This document shows positions 18,375 through 26,482 of a stretch of 64,000 nt of DNA, in pieces. The notes beneath the pieces were generated by a model. The model did not search any database, had not been told where the DNA came from, and saw only the letters and a program-made list of their open reading frames with translations. The stretch spans positions 434,001-498,000 of the forward strand of contig JBFONU010000001.1 in NCBI GenBank assembly GCA_040779345.1, read 5' to 3'. The position numbers and the translations under genes were made by a program. Each line of letters opens with the position of its first letter. Positions within the stretch are counted from its first letter, which is position 1. The stretch is from Thalassotalea_H sp040779345. GTDB lineage: Bacteria > Pseudomonadota > Gammaproteobacteria > Enterobacterales > Alteromonadaceae.

Positions 18375-19589
18375 CTATTCGAAAGAAAGGGAACCAAGTT
18401 CTTCTAATAGCCTTTCTTTTTGTTTTTTTATTTCACCATTTTCTTCAGCTTTTAAGCATTGAGTAACAAGCTCATTTATATCAGTTGCATTAATGGAATT
18501 AATATCTAAGCATAATGAAGACATTTTTATGTATTGCATAATTCCTTTAGCTTTGGGGCCGTAATAAGAAATAGCTACTGCGGGCGTCTCTTGGCATAAC
18601 GCGAAAACAACAGAATGAAATCGAGTTCCTATGACAAACTTAGCATTTTTATATAATGATAGTGTCGAATTTATATCTAAATTCTCGTTAAGTAAATCTA
18701 CTTGAGGGTGTTCACATAATTTGAAAAAATCATCACTAATGCGCCTATCATCTTCAAGCTCTGTTGGGCCAATAACGTGTGGAAATACTATTGCTTTTTT
18801 CACCTTATTTGAGGATAACAGCCCTTCTACGGCTAGCTTCATTTGCTGTAAATAATTTTCTCTTATTTGCGTTACATTTCCTTCCATCGGTTCTCTTAAG
18901 GTTACTACACAATATTCTTCACCAATGTTTAGTTCGCTAGATTGCGGCTCTATATTACCCAAATAGAAAGCTGAATCAGGTTTTATTTGGACGTCTGAAG
19001 CTTTACCTACAATTTGTTCTACCAAATTTCTTGATAGTGCTTCGCGAACAATAACTTTTGATTGGTCAAATATAGATTTCATATTCTTTTGAGCTGCGGC
19101 CCCATGAAATGGTCCTAATGATTGGCTAAATAATGTTGTTTTGATCCCTAAGTGATTGGCCAATTTGAAAGGTTGCGTTAGTCGCAATAATCTAAATAAA
19201 CTCTTTGCATTATTGTTAATTGTAAAAAGGTAGTGTCCACCTACACCTACAATAAGGTCGCTTTGTGCAATGTACTTATGAAAACCTGAAAACCGACTAA
19301 AAAAAGGGAAATATATAGATAAAAAGGCCGCTAACATTTTAGGTAAATCTAAAAATGAAATTGAACCTGCATCCATAGGTAAGGGGGAGGGGATTAATTC
19401 TATTTCACCGTGGCTTTTTTTTATACTGTTATGGGCTTTATACCAGTATTCATGAGTTTTCGGTATCATAGATAAAATAGAAATTTGAGCGTGGGGATAT
19501 TTTCCTTTCAATAATTGAATCGCAGAATGTACTAAGGCTGCATCACCTCTGTTGTCGTCATGCCACGCGTTTACGAGTAAAACCTTCAT
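18375..19589 (-). CDS. Polysaccharide pyruvyl transferase family protein
   Basis: A 404-residue protein. The start MKVLLVNAWHDDNRGDAALV and the C-terminal VIGTRFHSVVFALCQETPAVAIS (near residues 332-354), with its catalytic-region His, are typical of the CsaB/WcaK/ExoV pyruvyltransferase family. These transfer pyruvate from phosphoenolpyruvate to a sugar, forming a ketal and adding negative charge. Pyruvylated glycans in other bacteria anchor S-layer proteins through SLH domains; the S-layer-like protein here shows no SLH motif, so that link is only a thought. The start overlaps the flippase stop by 4 nt (ATGA), so the genes are coupled. Confidence 0.85.
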   Translation of the reverse strand: MKVLLVNAWHDDNRGDAALVHSAIQLLKGKYPHAQISILSMIPKTHEYWYKAHNSIKKSHGEIELIPSPLPMDAGSISFLDLPKMLAAFLSIYFPFFSRFSGFHKYIAQSDLIVGVGGHYLFTINNNAKSLFRLLRLTQPFKLANHLGIKTTLFSQSLGPFHGAAAQKNMKSIFDQSKVIVREALSRNLVEQIVGKASDVQIKPDSAFYLGNIEPQSSELNIGEEYCVVTLREPMEGNVTQIRENYLQQMKLAVEGLLSSNKVKKAIVFPHVIGPTELEDDRRISDDFFKLCEHPQVDLLNENLDINSTLSLYKNAKFVIGTRFHSVVFALCQETPAVAISYYGPKAKGIMQYIKMSSLCLDINSINATDINELVTQCLKAEENGEIKKQKERLLEELGSLSFE

Positions 19590-20746
19590 TTTTCAATCAC
19601 TTTTAGTTTGTTGTGTGAGCTTAGAGCACAATAGGAAAAAATAATTATTGGCCCAATTAAGAAGGCGCAGATAATAGCATTAATTCCGTACCCTCTCCCT
19701 ACAATTAAACATAAAAGTGTTCCAATTATGGCTATTATTATTGATTTAAAAATCTCTTTTGTCATGTGTAGTGTTTTTAGTAAAGCTACAAAGGGTTTTG
19801 AAAGCGCAAAAAAACTGGCTGTTAATATAATAGGGCTTATTGTCATGTATACGCTTTTATATTCTGCATATATATAATTAAACGATAGATAACTCAAAAT
19901 AAAAACAAACGCCGTTAAAACAATAGAAATCATTAGAATAGTACTAAATTCTTGCTTTAAAGATTCTCTCAATTTTTGGGGGCATGACGTTTTTCCAAAT
20001 GAGATTATTAGCTTATTTTCAATAACAGTAGTAATCAAGTTCGTTAAACCAATAAAGCTTAATAGAAGCCTAATACTGTTGAATTCTTGAGTAGTTAAAA
20101 ATGAGTCTCCTGCGATTAATAAGCCTTGCCCTGCAAACCAAATACCAATAGCACTTAATACAGTCCATTTTGCAAAACCATAGTTCCCAATGGTTATGCT
20201 TTTAGCTTGCTCTACATTCAATCTGACTTTATATTTACTTTTTAAAAAGGTCGCTATTTGTACTAAAACTAGGCTTATGACCATTGCGATAAAAATAATG
20301 AAAAAACTCTGATTAAAATAATTCAAAATTAGCAGCGATAAGAAGTATCCAGTTACAACATAACTGGTTGCTTTAAATAACTTGAAGTATTGTTCAAGAG
20401 AAAATAAATATTTTCTATACAGGTCGTATGTTACCCAAGAAGTTATCACTAACCATAATAGTAAAAAAATCTCTAAAAAATTAAACTCAGAAAATTTATT
20501 TACAATTAAAAGTGAAAGAAACAATGATAAAAATAAACTTGAAATTAAACTAAATATAATATTAAAGCTGAGGTATTCATTTTTTACTTTATGACTCTCT
20601 TTTATTATAAAAACTAGCATTGGATTGCTGATATATGAATAGCTAACCATCAAGCTAGCTTGAAGCAAAGAAAAGATAAAAGAGAAATAATAAAACTCTT
20701 TATTGTTTAATAATATACCCGCTATGAATACACCAGAAAAGCTCAT
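19586..20746 (-). CDS. Second Wzx-like flippase, start uncertain
   Basis: A very hydrophobic 386-residue protein with at least ten membrane helices, resembling O-antigen/capsule flippases. The ATG at 20746 opens inside what looks like the first helix. The same frame continues upstream for about 22 codons (KKSIKFFEQGLFSL...) up to a stop near 20815, and that text looks like a normal flippase N-terminus, yet contains no ATG, GTG or TTG. Either translation begins at a rare codon (ATT or ATA), the short form is used, or the start was lost by mutation. The charged residues before each helix are otherwise regular. Its 3' end overlaps the pyruvyltransferase start. Confidence 0.72.
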   Translation of the reverse strand: MSFSGVFIAGILLNNKEFYYFSFIFSLLQASLMVSYSYISNPMLVFIIKESHKVKNEYLSFNIIFSLISSLFLSLFLSLLIVNKFSEFNFLEIFLLLWLVITSWVTYDLYRKYLFSLEQYFKLFKATSYVVTGYFLSLLILNYFNQSFFIIFIAMVISLVLVQIATFLKSKYKVRLNVEQAKSITIGNYGFAKWTVLSAIGIWFAGQGLLIAGDSFLTTQEFNSIRLLLSFIGLTNLITTVIENKLIISFGKTSCPQKLRESLKQEFSTILMISIVLTAFVFILSYLSFNYIYAEYKSVYMTISPIILTASFFALSKPFVALLKTLHMTKEIFKSIIIAIIGTLLCLIVGRGYGINAIICAFLIGPIIIFSYCALSSHNKLKVIEK

Positions 20747-20849
20747 TAATGAAAATAAACCTTGCTCGAAAAACTTAATGCTTTTTTTTATTTGCTTATT
20801 GAATGAGATAGGTTACACCTTTAGAAGAATCGTAAAAATTAAAGTAAAG

Positions 20850-21746
20850 TTATCTAAAATATCGCTGATGAAATTTTAAAATAATAATAATATTAGAAGA
20901 TAAAAAATAACGCAATTTGCTATAAAAATGCCCTGAGCCAATTTGATTTAAAAGTTCCTTAATTGACAATACTTCTTTACATCGTCTGATCCGCATGAAT
21001 TTTTGATTTTTAATATTAGCTTTACTCATCAAATGTTGATGTTTATCAAAATACTGCAAGTAGCCTTTTACACTGCTCGTATTACCTATCATTCGCTCTG
21101 AAGAGCCAGTGTCATTGATAATATATGAGGGGATAGCTATGCGAAAAGCCGGACCGTACTTAATCAGTAATCGCGTCCATAGATCATAATCTTGACAAGC
21201 TACAAATTGCTCGTCAAAGCCACCTATACTAAGCACTCGCTCTTTTTTTACTAGAACCTGCGAGGTTGCTTCATTGTAACTTAGTTGCTGCGCTAGGGTT
21301 ATTTGTCCTTCCTTGGCATCAATGATGCGTTTTTTCTTACCATAATCCCAAAACATACTTGAACAAACAAACGCATACTTATCATCATAAGCAGCCATAA
21401 GGTTTTCAATTCTGTTAGGTAAAAACATATCATCGTCATCAAGGCCGGTAACGAACTCACCGTTAGCGTGCTTAATAGCAATATTTCTAGCGGCACAAGC
21501 CCCTTTACTGACTTCATTTTTAAATATAACTATGTTGTTATGTTTGCTGGCGAGTTGAGTTAAAAACTCAAAGGTATTATCGGTTGAGCCATCATCAACA
21601 ATTAGTATTTCGACATTTGGATAAGTTTGTTGGAGAATCGAGTCTATAGCGTTAGCGAGCAGTGCTTGACGATTTTTCGTCGGAATATAAACACTGACCA
21701 AAGGTAACGGTAAATCACTTTTTTTAGCTAACTCTATTTGATTCAT
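20850..21746 (-). CDS. Glycosyltransferase family 2
   Basis: A 298-residue GT-A enzyme from the ATG at 21746; a longer form from 21806 would overlap the upstream gene by over 80 nt. GGGAAAGAG directly precedes the chosen start. PLVSVYIPTKNRQALLANAI, then ILIVDDGSTDNT and FVTGLDDDDMFLPNR give the standard GT2 order, with DDG near residue 57 for the nucleotide and the DxD-type DDDD near 104 for the metal. QDYDLWTRLL supplies the acceptor/base region. It is predicted to be cytoplasmic and membrane-associated, in the polysaccharide operon. Confidence 0.88.
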   Translation of the reverse strand: MNQIELAKKSDLPLPLVSVYIPTKNRQALLANAIDSILQQTYPNVEILIVDDGSTDNTFEFLTQLASKHNNIVIFKNEVSKGACAARNIAIKHANGEFVTGLDDDDMFLPNRIENLMAAYDDKYAFVCSSMFWDYGKKKRIIDAKEGQITLAQQLSYNEATSQVLVKKERVLSIGGFDEQFVACQDYDLWTRLLIKYGPAFRIAIPSYIINDTGSSERMIGNTSSVKGYLQYFDKHQHLMSKANIKNQKFMRIRRCKEVLSIKELLNQIGSGHFYSKLRYFLSSNIIIILKFHQRYFR

Positions 21747-22584
21747 CTCTTTCCCACTGTTTGATTTTACCTTGCATAAATTGAATTTTCGCTCTGATTT
21801 TGACAAAAATTTTGATGAGAATAAAAGTAGGAAAGCAAAACAAAGGGGGCTTGTTATCTCCTTTAGGGGCGTTGGTTGTTGGTAATTTAATCTTTAGATG
21901 ATTCAATTGAACATTGCCTCGTTCAACTCGGGTAAGCACTTGCAGTAAATTGGTTAAATTTTTGGCACAAGTAAAAACCAAAGAACAATGTTGGGATACA
22001 GCAACCTCATTTGGTGAAAATTGTCGTCGAATATATTCGTCATCTGCGATTACTTCAGGTAAGGGCGTTATTTTATTTACCCCTTGAGGACTCAAAGCGA
22101 TAACATTAGAGAGTCGATTATTTAAATTATAGGACGAGAGGCTTGCTACTTGGAAGTATTGCCTAACCAAGAAATTACTTTTGTCGAAAGAGAATTTTAT
22201 TTTCGGCGAAATGGCTTTTAATTGGTTATCCTGTAGTTCTGCTACAAGTGTATTGAGATCTTTGCCGCTAATTTGAATATCTGCGTCCATCAATATTTTA
22301 ATTGTACCTTGGCTATTATTAATGCCAATATTTAACGCATTCGTTTTAGACGCTTTATCCGCTTCAAACACTGAAAAATCAATGTTTCTTTGTTGTAGTA
22401 ATACACTATTTTTTTCGATGAAAGACAGTGTTTCGGCGTAAGTATTGTCATTACAAGCATTACAGATAACAATTAATTCAATCGCGTTTAAATTATTATC
22501 ATCAAGCAATAGGGTGAGCGTTTTCGCGATCAAAGTTTCTTCATTGTAAGCAGGGATGATAATGCTAAATTTATATTGTTCCAT
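21724..22584 (-). CDS. Glycosyltransferase family 2 (short, possible membrane tail)
   Basis: A 286-residue GT2 protein. FSIIIPAYNEETLIAKTLTL starts the GT-A fold. VICNACNDNT takes the place of the usual VDDGSTD, so the first acidic pair is altered, and ILMDADIQISG supplies the DxD-type metal site. The C-terminal part has a hydrophobic segment (FCFPTFILIKIFVKI) that may attach it to the membrane. The 3' end overlaps the next GT2 gene by 23 nt. The NAC-NDNT variant is known in some bacterial GT2 groups, so activity is plausible. Confidence 0.8.
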   Translation of the reverse strand: MEQYKFSIIIPAYNEETLIAKTLTLLLDDNNLNAIELIVICNACNDNTYAETLSFIEKNSVLLQQRNIDFSVFEADKASKTNALNIGINNSQGTIKILMDADIQISGKDLNTLVAELQDNQLKAISPKIKFSFDKSNFLVRQYFQVASLSSYNLNNRLSNVIALSPQGVNKITPLPEVIADDEYIRRQFSPNEVAVSQHCSLVFTCAKNLTNLLQVLTRVERGNVQLNHLKIKLPTTNAPKGDNKPPLFCFPTFILIKIFVKIRAKIQFMQGKIKQWERDESNRVS

Positions 22585-22632
22585 AATGCGCTTATTTAAT
22601 AAAAAAACTGTTTCGTGACGATCGTTGGTGTA

Positions 22633-23085
22633 TTAAGCCTCATTTATGAGCTCAAGTATCTTATCATAACCACAAAAGTTGTTTTTGCTATAGGGAGTAA
22701 ACTGGTTATTAACTGATTTTAATACATACTTCTCAAGCTGTTGTAGATCAGTGCAGACACAAGCATAGTTATTTTTTATGACAAAATCTGCTAAGTCTTG
22801 TTGATGGTTATCAACACGATCAAAATTAGGCACAATCAAGGTTGGTTTTGCCATTTCTAACAAATTAAATACAGATCCCGCACCTGCATGCGTGATAACC
22901 AAATCAGCCTTGATGACTTCGTCTTGTACTTGAGAAGTATATTTAAAATATTTATGGTTAACGGGGAGATATGTCCCTTCAGATATCTGATTAACAATTT
23001 GGTATTTTTGGGGGGATAACTGCTCATTTACCGCCTTAAATAAAGCATTGTAATGAGTATGGCCGACGGTAACAAAAATATTCAT
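22633..23085 (-). CDS. PssE/Alg13-like glycosyltransferase catalytic subunit
   Basis: A 150-residue protein matching the C-terminal half of a GT-B enzyme. MNIFVTVGHTHYNALFKAV begins it, and DLVITHAGAGSVFNLLEMAK (near residues 80-99) is the UDP-sugar-binding motif of the Alg13/PssE/EpsF family; PNFDRVDNHQQDLADF follows. It should form a two-part enzyme with the membrane-bound PssD/Alg14-like protein encoded just upstream, the genes overlapping by 4 nt. In Rhizobium, PssD-PssE adds glucuronic acid. Here the same donor could come from galU and ugd at 32 and 26 kb; the actual sugar is inferred. Confidence 0.87.
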   Translation of the reverse strand: MNIFVTVGHTHYNALFKAVNEQLSPQKYQIVNQISEGTYLPVNHKYFKYTSQVQDEVIKADLVITHAGAGSVFNLLEMAKPTLIVPNFDRVDNHQQDLADFVIKNNYACVCTDLQQLEKYVLKSVNNQFTPYSKNNFCGYDKILELINEA

Positions 23086-23576
23086 AATCTACCGAAGAAG
23101 CGGCTGTTAGGATAATGTTTTTTTAATGACTCATGTTGAATAAAAAATAAATTAGCAACACGATACATAATTTTCCCAGCAAGAGACGGCGTAAAAACAC
23201 GAGACCATGACTCAAAGTAGATAACTTTAATGTTAAACAATCGACAAACTATTCCCGGAACAACAGCAACCCCAGGGCCTGTTGAAATCATCGAAACTAC
23301 ACGATAATTGATCATTATACGAGTGATTTGGGTGAGTGACCAAAAGGTATAGAGAATAAAAGTTACAATATTTTTTAAATGTGAAAATTTGTCACGTGCT
23401 TCTATACAATAAAATTGGCGAATAAAGTTATTATCCCTTGTTTTAACGTCAGTTAAAGCGATAAATGGTATACTTTTTAGTGCTTCAGGTGCGCCATTAA
23501 TAAAGCGAGTCATCTGTGCTGCATGACCTCCCTTTCCATAAACCATAAGTATCACTTCTGGACGATTTTTTAACAT
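23082..23576 (-). CDS. PssD/Alg14-like membrane-anchored glycosyltransferase subunit
   Basis: A 164-residue protein with VILMVYGKGGHAAQMTRF at the start (the glycine-rich acceptor loop), a mid-protein hydrophobic segment (near residues 68-92), STGPGVAVVPGIVCRLFNIK, and VIYFESWSRVFTPSLAGKI near 118-136, which is strongly conserved in the Alg14/PssD/CpsF family. It recruits the PssE partner to the membrane and binds the lipid-linked acceptor. It is the first gene of the minus-strand polysaccharide operon, so the operon promoter should lie in 23577-23945. Confidence 0.88.
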   Translation of the reverse strand: MLKNRPEVILMVYGKGGHAAQMTRFINGAPEALKSIPFIALTDVKTRDNNFIRQFYCIEARDKFSHLKNIVTFILYTFWSLTQITRIMINYRVVSMISTGPGVAVVPGIVCRLFNIKVIYFESWSRVFTPSLAGKIMYRVANLFFIQHESLKKHYPNSRFFGRL

Positions 23577-23945
23577 TTAAGGATTAATACTCCCATCCAT
23601 TTTTCATTATATAATTGAAATTATCAAAGCTAAAGAGACCATAAAATACATTGAGCTAGATGCTAAACAGAATAATCTAATGCTTGAAGGAATCGCATTC
23701 TACATTAAAGAAAAATAACTGGAAACATTTATCGATGAAATAACCATGAACATTTGACAGTATATTAGTGATATCGTGAAATAATTTGCTTATGCATTTG
23801 ATAACTAATGATGGCTTGTACAATTAATCTCCTTGAGCAGGGGTAAAATAAGAGACAAAGTTAATGGCTGTAGCTAAAAACATATACCTAATTCCTTCAT
23901 TTTTTGCTAGAATCGCGGCAATTTTTTATCGAAGGATAATTTTAA
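23577..23945. other. Gene-free divergent region between pssD-like and ribH
   Basis: No complete gene is seen. On the plus strand, an open stretch at about 23600-23719 reads as KYIELDAKQNNLMLEGIAFY and ends in TAA, without a credible start. It may be the tail of a decayed gene, perhaps from when the polysaccharide island arrived. Promoters for both divergent operons must lie here, but no box is strong enough to call. TAGAAT at about 23909 is a possible -10 for ribH. No RFN-type riboswitch pattern was recognised. Confidence 0.4.
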
Positions 23946-24410
23946 ATGAACGTAATTGAAGCTAATTTTGATGCAAGCGGCAAAAAAATTGCCATTGTTG
24001 TATCTCGTTTTAACAGTTTTGTGGTTGATCGTTTACTTGAAGGCGCAGTAGATACGCTTATCCGTCATGGTAATGTGGCAGATGACGATATCACGGTAGT
24101 TAAAGTACCGGGTGCTTATGAATTACCACTAGTGGCAAAAAAAGCAGCTAAAAGCGGTAAGTACGATGCCATTATTGCCATTGGAGCCGTTATTCGTGGT
24201 GGTACACCGCACTTTGATTTTGTTGCTGGCGAGTGTAATAAAGGGCTAGCGCAAGTATGTTTAGAGTCTGAAATCCCGGTGTCATTCGGCGTTATTACGA
24301 CCGATACTATCGAGCAAGCTATTGACCGTGCAGGCCTTAAAGTAGGTAATAAAGGCGGAGAAGCAGCTTTAAGCGCGTTAGAGATGATCAACGTACTTTC
24401 TCAGCTATAA
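23946..24410 (+). CDS. ribH: 6,7-dimethyl-8-ribityllumazine synthase
   Basis: A 154-residue lumazine synthase that condenses 3,4-dihydroxy-2-butanone 4-phosphate with the ribityl-pyrimidine, the penultimate step of riboflavin synthesis. VVSRFNSFVVDRLLEGA opens the fold. AIGAVIRGGTPHFDFVAGE (near residues 78-96) is the signature, including the catalytic His. Length equals the family norm. A strong AAGGA lies 8-12 nt before the ATG. nusB follows after 41 nt, the classic ribH-nusB pairing. Confidence 0.97.
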   Translation: MNVIEANFDASGKKIAIVVSRFNSFVVDRLLEGAVDTLIRHGNVADDDITVVKVPGAYELPLVAKKAAKSGKYDAIIAIGAVIRGGTPHFDFVAGECNKGLAQVCLESEIPVSFGVITTDTIEQAIDRAGLKVGNKGGEAALSALEMINVLSQL

Positions 24411-24451
24411 TATTCATTTACTAAAGTAATTAATCTATTTAGGAATTTCTT

Positions 24452-24868
24452 GTGAAACCATCACCGAGAAGAAAAGCCCGTGAATTAGCTGTGCAAGCGG
24501 TATATTCATGGCAAATGAGTGAAAATTCAGTAACGGATGTAGAAGCACATTTTTTAGCGGAAAATGCTAAGCGTCGTTTCGAAATTGACTATTTTCAAAA
24601 ATTATTTCGTGGTGTTACCTCACAAGTTAGCTCTATCGATTCAGCTATAGAACCACATGTAGATCGTCCATTGGCGGATGTTGATCATATCGAAAAAGCG
24701 ATTTTACGTGTTGGTATTTTCGAATTAAGCGGATGTATGGATGTACCATATCGCGTTGTCATTAATGAAGCGATTGAATTAGCTAAAGTATTTGCTGCTG
24801 ATGACAGTCATAAGTTTATTAATGGTGTGCTTGATAAAGCGGTAAAGTTAATTCGTCCAGAAGAGTAG
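24452..24868 (+). CDS. nusB: Transcription antitermination factor NusB
   Basis: A 138-residue all-helical NusB. RRKARELAVQAVYSWQMS (N-terminal) and VPYRVVINEAIELAKVFA (near residues 103-120), then HKFINGVLDKAV, are hallmark segments. It binds boxA RNA together with S10 (NusE) in the rRNA antitermination complex. Size is normal (E. coli NusB has 139). It is co-transcribed with ribH. A terminator-like hairpin follows, so thiL may also have its own promoter in 24920-25012. Confidence 0.97.
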   Translation: MKPSPRRKARELAVQAVYSWQMSENSVTDVEAHFLAENAKRRFEIDYFQKLFRGVTSQVSSIDSAIEPHVDRPLADVDHIEKAILRVGIFELSGCMDVPYRVVINEAIELAKVFAADDSHKFINGVLDKAVKLIRPEE

Positions 24869-24891
24869 TTTATTATTTCTGATCATATATT

Positions 24892-24919
24892 GGGCGTTGC
24901 TATAGGCGACGCCTTTTTT
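24892..24919 (+). terminator. Terminator-like hairpin after nusB
   Basis: GGCGTTGC pairs with GCGACGCC (one G-T pair) around TATAG and is followed by six T. It lies 24 nt after the nusB stop, so at least part of ribH-nusB transcription should end before thiL. Confidence 0.8.
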
Positions 24920-25012
24920 ATGTAAAGTATCTCGTGGATTCGTGAGGAAACAGTTACCTTTATTTTTATGTGATATTCAACGTGTCATCAATTTTAGTGG
25001 GATGAACTTTTT

Positions 25013-25978
25013 ATGAAAGAATTTGACTTAATCAAAAAATACTTTACTGAACAAGCTGTCAATCGAAAAGATGTTGTGCTCGGTATCGGTGATGATTGTG
25101 CATTGTTAACGCCTTCAGAGCGTCAAAATATCGCAATAACTACGGATACCTTAGTTGCTGGTGTTCATTTCCCTAGTGATACTCCTCCACGTGCCATTGG
25201 GCATAAAGCTATTGCGGTAAATTTATCAGATTTGGCCGCCATGGGAGCAGAGCCCACTTGGCTTTCTATGGCGATTACCTTACCTAACATTGATGAAGAA
25301 TGGGTCAGTGAATTTTGTGCTGGCGTCTTTGAATTGTGTGAATATTACCATGTACAACTTGTTGGTGGTGATACAACACAAGGACCTTTAAGTATTACTG
25401 TTACAGCGCAAGGTCTAACGCCGTTTGATAAACATATTACCCGTAGTGGCGCAAAAGCTGGTGACTGGCTTTATGTCACGGGTGAATTAGGTGATGCTGC
25501 GTTAGCATTGCAACATTATTATAAAAAGGTAAGTTTAACAAAAGAAGCGCTGAATACCGTTAACAAACGTTTAAATTATCCTATGCCGCGTGTATTAGCT
25601 GGTCAGGCGCTTCGAGGCTATGCTTCTGCAGCGATTGATTTATCGGATGGGTTGATTGCCGATCTTGAGCATATTTGTCAGGCATCTAATGTCGGTGCAA
25701 ATCTCGTTTTAGAGAATTTACCCCTTTCAGATACACTTAATGCTTCACTTGGCCAAGCTGCGGGGATTGAATTAGCACTTAAGGGCGGGGATGATTATGA
25801 GTTGCTATTTACTGTTTCTGAAGATAAAAAGGTTGGCATGGAAACCGCGCTTGCGAATTTTGGTGTTACTATTCCAGTCACTTGTATTGGTCAGTTAAAT
25901 GCAACAGGAAAAATCACCACAATATTGAATAATAAGCCCACTCAAATTGACGCCCAAGGCTTTGAGCATTTTTCATAA
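25013..25978 (+). CDS. thiL: Thiamine-monophosphate kinase
   Basis: A 321-residue ThiL that phosphorylates thiamine phosphate to the active diphosphate. VLGIGDDCALL near residues 24-34 and ITTDTLVAGVHF near 43-54 are the AIR-synthase-like metal and substrate sites. VNLSDLAAMGAEP and VGGDTTQGPLSITVTAQG follow in the right order, and LKGGDDYELLFTV marks the C-terminal domain. Length matches the family. It is followed 11 nt later by pgpA, the usual nusB-thiL-pgpA order of gammaproteobacteria. Confidence 0.97.
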   Translation: MKEFDLIKKYFTEQAVNRKDVVLGIGDDCALLTPSERQNIAITTDTLVAGVHFPSDTPPRAIGHKAIAVNLSDLAAMGAEPTWLSMAITLPNIDEEWVSEFCAGVFELCEYYHVQLVGGDTTQGPLSITVTAQGLTPFDKHITRSGAKAGDWLYVTGELGDAALALQHYYKKVSLTKEALNTVNKRLNYPMPRVLAGQALRGYASAAIDLSDGLIADLEHICQASNVGANLVLENLPLSDTLNASLGQAAGIELALKGGDDYELLFTVSEDKKVGMETALANFGVTIPVTCIGQLNATGKITTILNNKPTQIDAQGFEHFS

Positions 25979-25989
25979 GAAGAATAATA

Positions 25990-26451
25990 ATGGATACGAA
26001 AAAATTTAATTTATCAGATCCTATCCAGTTTTTAGCATTAGGATTTGGTAGTGGACTTGCGCCTAAAGCTCCTGGTACGTTTGGGACTCTGGCTGCTATT
26101 CCTTTACTATTATTATGCACAGCATTAACGCCTTTACATTATGCGCTTCTCGTCGGTGTGATGATGGCGGTCGGCGTTTATTTTTGTGGTTACGCAGCTA
26201 AAGCTGCGGGTGTACATGATCACCCTGCCATTGTATGGGATGAAATAGTGGGTTTGTTTATTACCATGTTTATGATCCCGTTAACTTGGCAGTCAATTGT
26301 GGTTGGTTTTATCTTATTTAGGGTGTTTGATATTTTTAAACCTTGGCCGATATCTTGGTTAGACAAACATTGCCATGGCGGTTTTGGTATTATGATTGAT
26401 GATGTTGTCGCTGGCTTAGCTGCGTTAGTATGTATGCATATTATTTTTTAA
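25990..26451 (+). CDS. pgpA: Phosphatidylglycerophosphatase A
   Basis: A 153-residue integral membrane phosphatase that removes the phosphate from phosphatidylglycerol phosphate. FGSGLAPKAPGTFGTLAAIP near residues 19-38 and the acidic HDHPAIVWDEIVGLF are PgpA signatures. DIFKPWPISWLDK and the final IMIDDVVAGL stretch complete the pattern. Three to four membrane helices are visible. It lies in the thiL operon, 31 nt before ugd. Confidence 0.95.
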   Translation: MDTKKFNLSDPIQFLALGFGSGLAPKAPGTFGTLAAIPLLLLCTALTPLHYALLVGVMMAVGVYFCGYAAKAAGVHDHPAIVWDEIVGLFITMFMIPLTWQSIVVGFILFRVFDIFKPWPISWLDKHCHGGFGIMIDDVVAGLAALVCMHIIF

Positions 26452-26482
26452 TTAGAAATATAATTGATATAAAGAGTCGTAA

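Noticed and set aside
23820..23945. FMN riboswitch before ribH
   Set aside because: None of the conserved RFN stems could be seen.
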